Assembly: GCF_000470655.1 (NCBI RefSeq) | Contig: NC_021913.1 | Location: 266,370-330,369 of the forward strand | Origin: Halorhabdus tiamatea SARL4B | GTDB taxonomy: Archaea > Halobacteriota > Halobacteria > Halobacteriales > Haloarculaceae | Direction: 5' to 3' | DNA length: 64,000 nt | Part shown: piece by piece, positions 24,813 to 31,952 of the stretch | Layout of the letters: each line of letters begins with the position of its first letter | Position numbering within the stretch: position 1 is the stretch's first letter | Program-made: the position numbers and the translations under genes | The notes under the pieces: generated by a model | What the model was told of the DNA's origin: nothing | Databases searched by the model: none | The model's input: only the letters and a program-made list of their open reading frames with translations

Positions 24813-26419
24813 ATCTCAGACACGACATTCGCCACGGGCTCCGCATCGGCCGTGCAGAGTTCGTTCGGAGTCTCCGGGGATACCTCGGCAACACGCGTCG
24901 GCTCGCCGGGCTCGGGATCGCCGTGTTGTTCTTCGGCGGGAATCTCCTCTTTGTGCTTCCGGCAGCGTACGTACTCGGTCGAAGTGCTCGCTCAATCAGC
25001 GCGATTCCGTTCTTCGGCCCTGCTGCGACCGCCGCTCCCATCGCACTCGTCCTATTGGCGATACTCCGAACGCTGGAACGGATCGGGAGCATCGAAGCCG
25101 AAGACCTCGTCTTGACGGCAGTCCATCCCCGTGCAGTCGTCCTCGGACTCATCACCGCAGAAATCGGGCGACTCCTTTTGTGGTTCGGCCTTCCGGCAAC
25201 GGCGTTCGCTGTCACGTTCGCGCTGGGATTGGGGACACCCTTACTCGTCGTCACAGGGGGGCTTGTCGCGCTGCCGCTCATCTGCTGTACTGCCGTCTGG
25301 GGCTACGCCGGTGGTCTCGGCGTGCTGCGGCTCCTGCGGCGGCTCCCCGGCGTCCATCGTCTCCTGAAAACGGGTGGAATCCTCGCGCTGATCGGGCTCG
25401 TCGTTGCCTCGCAGTTCCTCGGACAACTCATCGTTGAAGAGGGACTCTCGATACAGCGGTTCCTCGCGGTGTTCACCTTCGAGCCTCTAGTCGAGTACGT
25501 CGCGCTCGCCTTCCTCGGAACGCCCATCGCGCAGCCGACGTCGGCGTGGTCGATCGCAGTGCTCGGTGGGTTGCTCGCGCTCATACCGGTTGGACTGGCC
25601 GTCGCGACCAAACAGGCCGCCACCCTCTGGTTCACGGACCCACCGAGTCGAGGCACGTCGAACCAGGTGCGCACGTCGACCGGCGGATTCACCGCGCCAC
25701 AGCCGTTCGCGTGGACCAAAGCGGGCCGCATCGCGTGGGCCGTCCTCGTGCGCGGCCGTCGCAACCCACAAGAGTTGAGCCACCTCCTGATGGCCGTCTT
25801 TTTCGTCGCCCCCCTTGGCACGACTGTCGTTCAGTCGTCGGATGACGCCATTGGACTCCTCATCGCGGGGATGGGCGTTGGCCTCGGGACGTACCTCGCG
25901 GGCGCGACCTTCGGCTTGAACCCACTGGGCGACGACCGCCCCCAGCTGCCCCTGCTGTTACTCACCGAAACGAACCCCCGCACCATCATCCGAGGACGAA
26001 TGCTCGCCGGTGTCGCCGTTGGCCTCCCGGTCGCCGTGCTCGTCCCACTCGGCTCGATTCTTCTCGGAACATCACTAACCTCTGTCGTCGCGTTCGCAGT
26101 CGTCGGCCTCGGAATGTGTCTCGCCGCAGCGATGTTCGCGGTCGGGATCGGGTCGGCGTACCCTATCTACGAGGAGCGCGAGTTCTGGGGTACCGAGTCA
26201 GTCGTGCCGTCGACGCTCGTGATGCTAGGATATCTGTTCGTCGTGGGGGGTGGCACGATCCTCGGACTGATCGTTACCTGGTTCGCGATCAGCGGAAACC
26301 TAGTCGTGACGCCCGTATTCATCGTCGGGGTCGGTCTCTACCTGCTGGTGACCGTTGGTGTGTCGTACGGGTCGTACCGGTACGCAGTTCGTCGGTATCG
26401 GCGGTTCACCGTCGAGTAA
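24809..26419 (+). CDS. ABC-2 type transporter, large permease
   Basis: 536 residues with about 12 predicted helices, for example LAGLGIAVLFFGGNLLFVLP and VVAFAVVGLGMCLAAAMFAV, and a long central cytoplasmic loop holding a Trp/Pro-rich stretch (LWFTDPPSRG). Size and topology match haloarchaeal permeases that pair with CcmA-type ATPases. Start ATG 24809 overlaps the ATPase stop. It forms the membrane channel of the exporter. Confidence 0.85.
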   Translation: MNLRHDIRHGLRIGRAEFVRSLRGYLGNTRRLAGLGIAVLFFGGNLLFVLPAAYVLGRSARSISAIPFFGPAATAAPIALVLLAILRTLERIGSIEAEDLVLTAVHPRAVVLGLITAEIGRLLLWFGLPATAFAVTFALGLGTPLLVVTGGLVALPLICCTAVWGYAGGLGVLRLLRRLPGVHRLLKTGGILALIGLVVASQFLGQLIVEEGLSIQRFLAVFTFEPLVEYVALAFLGTPIAQPTSAWSIAVLGGLLALIPVGLAVATKQAATLWFTDPPSRGTSNQVRTSTGGFTAPQPFAWTKAGRIAWAVLVRGRRNPQELSHLLMAVFFVAPLGTTVVQSSDDAIGLLIAGMGVGLGTYLAGATFGLNPLGDDRPQLPLLLLTETNPRTIIRGRMLAGVAVGLPVAVLVPLGSILLGTSLTSVVAFAVVGLGMCLAAAMFAVGIGSAYPIYEEREFWGTESVVPSTLVMLGYLFVVGGGTILGLIVTWFAISGNLVVTPVFIVGVGLYLLVTVGVSYGSYRYAVRRYRRFTVE

Positions 26420-26613
26420 AACAGCTGTGAGATGAAGTATGTCATAGAACTCTTCTCGTACCTTTTGGGGTGATAGATATAGGGCGCTAGTCGGTCACGC
26501 GAACACTCTCCAAAGCGCAGTGGTTGAATTATCACATACAGAGGACCCACCTATGGTTCAGTAAAGATGAACTGGTGTGTGAGCGCGGCGTGAGGCCATG
26601 TTCAAATCAGTAG
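26420..26613. other. Intergenic region with solitary cassette end
   Basis: No gene. GTCATAGAACTCTTC at 26441-26455 is identical in its core to the right ends (complement) of the cassettes at 9927 and 14634. No partner end is visible nearby, so it may be a relic. The rest shows nothing notable. Confidence 0.45.
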
Positions 26614-27108
26614 CTACTCGCGGGCGAGGAGATAGCCGACGAGGCCCCCGATGACGACTGTTCCCCCGTATGTAGGCAGCAATCCGAGTACACCGAGGAA
26701 TAGCGGGACGAAGAGGAGCAAAGCGAAGTCAGTGAGTAACTGAACCAACGGAGACACTCCCGGCTGCGGTTCGAAAGGAATTCCGCGGGCTACGACGAGG
26801 GCGAGTTCAAGAACGTAGAACGGCACCGGAAGTGCGAAGAGACCAACGAGCGCACCGACCGCGGCTCCGTAACGCGGCGAACGTTCGGCGCCGAGGCGTT
26901 CCCAGAGAAGCCACGCAAGGAGTGCCCCGCCGAGTACCCCGCCGAAGACGAACAGCCACAGGAAGCCGGACGGGAGGGTGAAGCCACGACCCGCGAGCAA
27001 ACTCTGAACAGATTCAGTGAGGATAAACAAGAGCGCGAAGACGCCGCCTGTAGCTCCGAACGTTCGCACGGGGTGACGCCGGGCAACAGCTAGTGGCTCC
27101 CAAGTCAT
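26614..27108 (-). CDS. Four-helix membrane protein, unknown
   Basis: 164 residues starting MTWEPLAVARRHPVRTFG. Helices: GGVFALLFILTESVQSLL, FLWLFVFGGVLGGALLAWLL, YGAAVGALVGLFALPVPFYV and a long C-terminal pair (LLFVPLFLGVLGLLPTYGG, VVIGGLVGYLLA). No family recognised. Stand-alone gene between the ABC operon and the winged-helix regulator. Confidence 0.75.
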   Translation of the reverse strand: MTWEPLAVARRHPVRTFGATGGVFALLFILTESVQSLLAGRGFTLPSGFLWLFVFGGVLGGALLAWLLWERLGAERSPRYGAAVGALVGLFALPVPFYVLELALVVARGIPFEPQPGVSPLVQLLTDFALLLFVPLFLGVLGLLPTYGGTVVIGGLVGYLLARE

Positions 27109-27326
27109 ACCTGCCTGAAGGCGAAGAGCCCTAATAACGTACCCCTCTACTCGACTTCGCGTGGCATTCGTCTCTGATTTCTAGTGAGGATCCTACGTGA
27201 GCACGAATCTATAACTCTTACCGATACATACGCAGCCCTATCTGACAGCTGTTTCAATCGGAAAGTGGCGAACAAATAGGAGTTCAACAGAGCCAATCAT
27301 TTTAACATTAGATGGGAACGAGATAA

Positions 27327-28115
27327 ATGATGAGTCTGCTTCCCTCCACAAACGCCGTCGACACGGAGCAACACGGCGACCCGCGTGTCGTCGGTGTCGA
27401 CGATGAACAACTCGACGACGTACTCGATGCAATCTCCTCCGATACTGCCCGCACGCTCCTTTCGGAGATCTACAGTGATTCAGGGACACCGAGTGAATTG
27501 AGTGACCGAACCAACTTCTCGCTCCAGAACATCTCCTATCACCTCGACAACCTAGAGGACAGTGGCCTCATTCGGGTCGCAGGGACGCGATACTCCGAAA
27601 AAGGCCGAGAAATGAACATCTACGCACCAGCGGAGGAACCGGTCGTCGTCTTTGTTGGCACCCAGGAGCGGAAATCCGGGTTTCTTGACCTTCTCAAACG
27701 GGTCTTTGGCGCAGTGGTTGCGCTCGTCGCCGCGACAGCGTACGTGTTCGTCGAGACGTTCGGCTATTCAGCAGGACCACCAAGCGTGTCAGAGAAAGAG
27801 TCACAGGAGAGCCAAACGGTCGGTAGTGGCAGACGCAAGTATTCTGTTGAGAGACGCTGCGGGTCTTTTATTTATCTTGCGAGCATCATCTTCGATATGC
27901 CCTCCAAAGAGAGTAAGAAATGGTTCAACACCCTCTCTGTGCTAGCCGTAGTCAGTTCCGCGCTGTTCATGTTATATGTCAGTTTTACCGGTTCCATGCC
28001 AGCAGTGTTCGGATTCAAAAATGGGTTCGTTCTGGTGGCTGTAGTGCAACTTTTCGCGGGTATTTCCCTGTGGGTGAACGAACCGACTCTCGGCTCATCA
28101 ACGGATAGCGGGTAG
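27327..28115 (+). CDS. Winged-helix (ArsR-type) regulator with membrane tail, possible fusion
   Basis: 262 residues. Residues 30-105 form a haloarchaeal ArsR-type winged helix (LLSEIYSDSGTPSELSDR, then NISYHLDNLEDSGLIRV and a wing ending EKGREMNIYAP). A first helix follows at about 130-150. From residue 191 the sequence MPSKESKKWFNTLSVLAVVS starts a separate two-helix unit. It has its own TATA-like box (27866-27876) and ATG (27897), so the last 72 codons may be an independent gene fused in frame to the regulator. Regulators with membrane tails are common in haloarchaea; targets unknown. Confidence 0.75.
   Translation: MMSLLPSTNAVDTEQHGDPRVVGVDDEQLDDVLDAISSDTARTLLSEIYSDSGTPSELSDRTNFSLQNISYHLDNLEDSGLIRVAGTRYSEKGREMNIYAPAEEPVVVFVGTQERKSGFLDLLKRVFGAVVALVAATAYVFVETFGYSAGPPSVSEKESQESQTVGSGRRKYSVERRCGSFIYLASIIFDMPSKESKKWFNTLSVLAVVSSALFMLYVSFTGSMPAVFGFKNGFVLVAVVQLFAGISLWVNEPTLGSSTDSG
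27866..27876 (+). promoter_or_regulatory. TATA-like box inside the regulator gene
   Basis: TTTTATTTATC lies about 25 bases before the in-frame ATG at 27897, the spacing expected of a leaderless haloarchaeal transcript. It would express the last 72 codons alone as a two-helix membrane protein. The surrounding 60 bases are less GC-rich than the rest of the gene. Confidence 0.45.
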
Positions 28116-28143
28116 CACACTACGAGTCAATGCTAACTACATA

Positions 28144-29206
28144 GAGCGTGTCGTAGAATCCATCTCACAGCTTCTCACAGCCCGGGTTGTTTCCTCGCTC
28201 GTAGTTGGTGATGGCAACGGCGAGCCGTAGGCAGAGTGCAAGGAACACTTCTGTTCGTGCGTGGACGCGGCCTCGGGCGCGGACGTGCCCGAGGCCGCAG
28301 TCCTTGACTGCGTCGTTGGTTCGTTCGACTCCTGTCCGTTTGTTGTACGTCTCGTCCAAGATGGATTGTTTCAGCTGAACGTCCTCGCTGTGTTCGGTAA
28401 TGCGGTCTTCGACCCTGTACTCGATATCTTTCGGATCGTCAGTGTTTCGCGGATTGTACGGCGCGATTGGCACGACCCCTGCGGCCAGCAGGTGGTCGTG
28501 CCAATCGAGGATATCATAGGCGCTGTCTCCAAGCATCCAGATCGGTGTATCGACGGTGAGCGCGTCACGTATGACGCGCATCGCCGTCTCCTGATCCGCT
28601 TGTTTCGCTTGTGTGAATTCCGCTGCTATCGGGATTTTTGCGCCGGTTGAGACGATTGTACAGCCGAAGCCGTAGTAGTACTCCTCGGCTGTTGGGTCGT
28701 AGTTCCACGATGCTGCGTCGTTGTACTGGATCGCTTCGATGTGGGTCGAATCGATGGAGTACGTGGAGTCGAGCAGGCCGCAGGCGGCGGCCTGCTTGAC
28801 AAGCCTGTCAAAGATATCGTCAATAACGTGTTCGAGGTCGGTGAGAAAGCGATCAATCGTGTCTCTGGATGGCGGTTTGTCGAGTCCACAGTAGTACCAG
28901 ACGAGGTTGTGCTTGAGCTCTCTCGTCACCGGGCGTGTGCCGTAGACGTTTTCGTAGTAGCAGTGGAGAAAGCCGCGGAAGAGATCTGGTGGCTGATGCA
29001 CTCGTGTTCGCCCCCGCTTTGAGGGGGCGAACACGTCGTACTCCAGAAGAAACTCGAACTCAAGGTGTTCGAACAGCGGTACTGTCTCGGTAGCCGCTGC
29101 ATTCAAAAAGTCGTCTACCGAAGCTACGTCTTGCAGGGCGTTGGTACTGCTGGACACAGTTTCCAAACCCTGCGGCCTCCCTTGGGAGGCTTTCTATGAC
29201 ACGCTC
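28144..29206 (-). mobile_element. IS4/IS5-superfamily element (1063 bp) with GTCATAGAA ends
   Basis: Ends GAGCGTGTCGTAGAA (28144-28158) and TTCTATGACACGCTC (29192-29206), inverted repeats with one mismatch. The core GTGTC(A/G)TAGAA is the same as in the transposase-less cassettes at 9927, 14634 and 19873, so this is the best candidate in the window for their mobilising element. No target duplication is visible. Confidence 0.8.
28165..29166 (-). CDS. DDE transposase (DDE_Tnp_1 type)
   Basis: 333 residues, intact. N-terminal region LEYDVFAPSKRGRTRVHQPP leads to a DNA-binding segment and PSRDTIDRFLTDLEHVI. Catalytic residues are visible in TYSIDSTHIEAIQY, MLGDSAYDILDWHDHLL and TGVERTNDAVKDCGLGHVRA. 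Belongs to the IS4/IS5 superfamily of DDE enzymes; the exact haloarchaeal group is not certain. Probably active and able to act in trans on matching ends. Confidence 0.87.
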   Translation of the reverse strand: METVSSSTNALQDVASVDDFLNAAATETVPLFEHLEFEFLLEYDVFAPSKRGRTRVHQPPDLFRGFLHCYYENVYGTRPVTRELKHNLVWYYCGLDKPPSRDTIDRFLTDLEHVIDDIFDRLVKQAAACGLLDSTYSIDSTHIEAIQYNDAASWNYDPTAEEYYYGFGCTIVSTGAKIPIAAEFTQAKQADQETAMRVIRDALTVDTPIWMLGDSAYDILDWHDHLLAAGVVPIAPYNPRNTDDPKDIEYRVEDRITEHSEDVQLKQSILDETYNKRTGVERTNDAVKDCGLGHVRARGRVHARTEVFLALCLRLAVAITNYERGNNPGCEKL

Positions 29207-29215
29207 ATCCAACTA

Positions 29216-29300
29216 ACTTGAATAGCTAAGCCAAGTAGTTGATCTAGATAGTTAACATAAACAAAGAGTATAACTAAACGAAATAGCTGACTGATCCAGA
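29216..29300. promoter_or_regulatory. AT-rich repeats before the AddB-like gene
   Basis: At least five copies of an ATAGYTRA-like element (ATAGCTAA, TAGTTGA, ATAGTTAA, ATAACTAA, ATAGCTGA) spaced about 10-25 bases apart. They resemble the TAGCTA repeats upstream of parA. They may be a promoter with operator repeats or part of an old plasmid centromere. The base composition contrasts sharply with the GC-rich gene that follows. Confidence 0.38.
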
Positions 29301-29357
29301 TAGGCAATTGACTTGTGTCGGACTAAGCAAGAAGTGTCCATTTTTGTGGCCTGGGAA

Positions 29358-31952
29358 ATGAATCGGTGTGTGTCATTACAACGGGCCCGCTCTATCGATG
29401 ATCTCTTCGATACCGTGGCGGATTACGATCTCGTCCTAACGGTTGACGCGCCGCTCAGTCTCGCGCTCAATCGACGGCTGGACCACCCACGACTCGGTCG
29501 GTTCGCGGCAACGCCACAAATGCTGGCAGCTGACGAATTCCGCCCACAAGATCAACGACAACTCTTTCTCGCAGTGATCGATGCTACGGCACTCCCCTGG
29601 AAGCAGGCCGCCCATCTGATCGAGTTGATCCTTAGTTGCTGGGAAGAGACAGGTGACCATCAGGCGATCCTCGAGTTCGACCGCTACGATACACCGGAAA
29701 CACGGGAAGTACTCGAGGTCATCGCGTCCGTCGAGAATGCGCATCGGGATCTCGACGAGTACCAGATCGACAAGGGCCTCGACGTCGCCGTCATCGGCGA
29801 AGCCCAGTTCAGCGCGCTGGACCGGTCGATCCTGCCCGCCGAGTACGACGCGATCGACCCGCTCACGAGCGAGGCCTTCGACCTGCCGGCGTTCCACAGC
29901 TTTGCCTCCCAGACGGCGATCGTCGAGGCGATCGTGGACAACGTGACCAGCGAGAACGCCGACGACGTGGCGGTTGTCATGGACCGGGGCGGGCCGTTCC
30001 CCGCGCTGATCGAGTCGGCACTCGAAGCGCGAGACATTCCCTTCTACGGCGGGCCAGGCTTCGCCGACGACGAGGGACTGCGAACGTTCTTCGAATTACT
30101 GAGGCTTGCACACGCAGATTCGAGAGTACGCGTCGGGGATGTCCAACCGATCGCTCGCAGTCTCGGAATCGAGCTCCCCGTAACGGACGATCAGAAACTC
30201 CTCCGTGAACTTGATGGGCGGACAATCGAACCGATCCAATCCTTCTGCGAGGACGTCGGCGAGTGGACCTTCGGCGAGGCGCTCGGAGAGTTCGCAGATC
30301 TGTCGGACCGGTCACTGGACGCTGTTCGTGCCGAACTCGACGTGCTCGGGTTGGTGGACAAGCCGGTCACGGACCGGCGGCTCGACGACCTGGCGTTTTA
30401 CCTCAGTGCGTTCGACGTGCCGATCGACCGCGAGGACAGCGGCGTCCTGCTCGCCGACGCGAAAACGTCGGTCTATGTCGACCGGCCCGCCGTCTTCTAT
30501 CTCGGCCTCGACGCCGACTGGACCCATCAAGTCATCGATCGGCCGTGGATCGACACCGAACAGAAGGACCGTGAGCACCTCCGGCAGTTCCAACTGCTCC
30601 TCCAGAACGGTCGCGAACAGTACTATCTTGTCCAGGAAACCAGCGCCGGCGAGCCGGTCCGTCCGTGTCTATACTTCCACGACCTTCTGGACGACGAAAT
30701 CGAGGCGTTCGACGACTTCGAGACCATCCCGCACACGTATCGGCGAGGAGATGGCTCAACCGGTTTCGAGCACGACCCCGTCAACGCAGCGCCCGAGCCG
30801 ATCGAGACGATCAGCCAGTCGAGTCTCAACACGTTCGTCAATTGCCCGCGCGATTACTTCTTCGACCAGCTCGTCGAGCAACCCGATCGGGACTACTTTC
30901 GGAAGGGCAATTGCTATCACGACTTCGCCGAGTTCTACGTCAACCATCCCGATGTGGTCGCTGATGCGGATCGGACAGAACTCGTCGACCGCTTCCTCGA
31001 CGAACTCCGGCCGTTCATCGATCAGGTGGATCGTGACGTCCTCGAAACCGAGTTTGAGGTGGGCCTCGAACTGATCGAGCGATTCGTCGACGAGCACCCA
31101 CCGGTCGAGCGTGACTACGACGAGTACGAGGTGCTGCCGTTCGGGAACCTCGTTGCCGACTATTTCGATCACCCGATCGATTCACCGATCACCGAGCAGT
31201 GGTTCGAAAATCCGGCCCTCGGCGGGAAAGGCAAGGTAGATCTTATCCACTCGTCGACGCAACTACTGGATTATAAGAGCGGGTCAGCGAAATCCGCGTC
31301 ACAGGTCATGGATCGCTCATCGATCGAGGAGATCCACGACAAGCCGGACTTCCAGGCCATGCTCTATCTCGCCCACCACCGACAGGTCCGTCCCGACGAA
31401 CCGATCAACTTCGTGTTCTATCACTTCCTCGATCTGGTGGACGACGCCATTACCGGATCCGCCGATGTCGAGGACGCGCTCGTCCGCGTGACCTACTATC
31501 CCGTGGCGTTCGACGAGTGGGCCGGCACGCGGACGGCGTTCGACGCACTCTGTGAGGGCGTCGCGGAGAGCAACGATCGACGGAAAACACTCGAAAAGTT
31601 GGGATATGACGCGTATGCCCAGTTCCTCGGTTCGCACACGTTTCCCGACGTCGACGAGAAGGAGATACTCCTCGATACCGAGTTTGCGGATGCATTCGTC
31701 AGGTACGCTCGCGACCGAGTCGGCGAGTACAAGTATGTCACGTCGGGAATCGAGAGCGCGCTCAAAACTTTGCTCGACCTGCGTGGCGAGAACTACTACC
31801 GTGACGATGTCGACGCCTTCGAGGCGTTCCTCGACGAGCAGATCGATCTGATCAACGAGTATCGAGAGTCGTCGTTCCCGGTCGGCGATCCCAACATGGA
31901 TCGCGTGACCCATCGCGACCTGCTGCTGACCGAGGAGGCTAGCGATGACTGA
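29358..31952 (+). CDS. AddB-like inactive helicase with PD-(D/E)XK nuclease
   Basis: 864 residues from ATG 29358; a TTG 15 codons upstream is less likely. The N-terminal two-thirds look like an inactivated superfamily 1 helicase (no Walker A), with SFASQTAIVEAIVDNV and PFYGGPGFADDEGLRTFFEL. The C-terminal third is a RecB/AddB-type nuclease: SQSSLNTFVNCPRDYFFDQL, then GKVDLIHSSTQLLDYKSGSA (catalytic D and D-x-K). It overlaps the AddA-like gene by eight bases, so they probably form a two-subunit helicase-nuclease that resects or degrades DNA ends. It converges on the BREX helicase. It may be a repair or a defence enzyme. Confidence 0.82.
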   Translation: MNRCVSLQRARSIDDLFDTVADYDLVLTVDAPLSLALNRRLDHPRLGRFAATPQMLAADEFRPQDQRQLFLAVIDATALPWKQAAHLIELILSCWEETGDHQAILEFDRYDTPETREVLEVIASVENAHRDLDEYQIDKGLDVAVIGEAQFSALDRSILPAEYDAIDPLTSEAFDLPAFHSFASQTAIVEAIVDNVTSENADDVAVVMDRGGPFPALIESALEARDIPFYGGPGFADDEGLRTFFELLRLAHADSRVRVGDVQPIARSLGIELPVTDDQKLLRELDGRTIEPIQSFCEDVGEWTFGEALGEFADLSDRSLDAVRAELDVLGLVDKPVTDRRLDDLAFYLSAFDVPIDREDSGVLLADAKTSVYVDRPAVFYLGLDADWTHQVIDRPWIDTEQKDREHLRQFQLLLQNGREQYYLVQETSAGEPVRPCLYFHDLLDDEIEAFDDFETIPHTYRRGDGSTGFEHDPVNAAPEPIETISQSSLNTFVNCPRDYFFDQLVEQPDRDYFRKGNCYHDFAEFYVNHPDVVADADRTELVDRFLDELRPFIDQVDRDVLETEFEVGLELIERFVDEHPPVERDYDEYEVLPFGNLVADYFDHPIDSPITEQWFENPALGGKGKVDLIHSSTQLLDYKSGSAKSASQVMDRSSIEEIHDKPDFQAMLYLAHHRQVRPDEPINFVFYHFLDLVDDAITGSADVEDALVRVTYYPVAFDEWAGTRTAFDALCEGVAESNDRRKTLEKLGYDAYAQFLGSHTFPDVDEKEILLDTEFADAFVRYARDRVGEYKYVTSGIESALKTLLDLRGENYYRDDVDAFEAFLDEQIDLINEYRESSFPVGDPNMDRVTHRDLLLTEEASDD

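Noticed and set aside
28138..29215. Target duplication around the 28144 element
   Set aside because: CTAACTA-like words occur on both sides but at different distances from the ends, so they are not a duplication.
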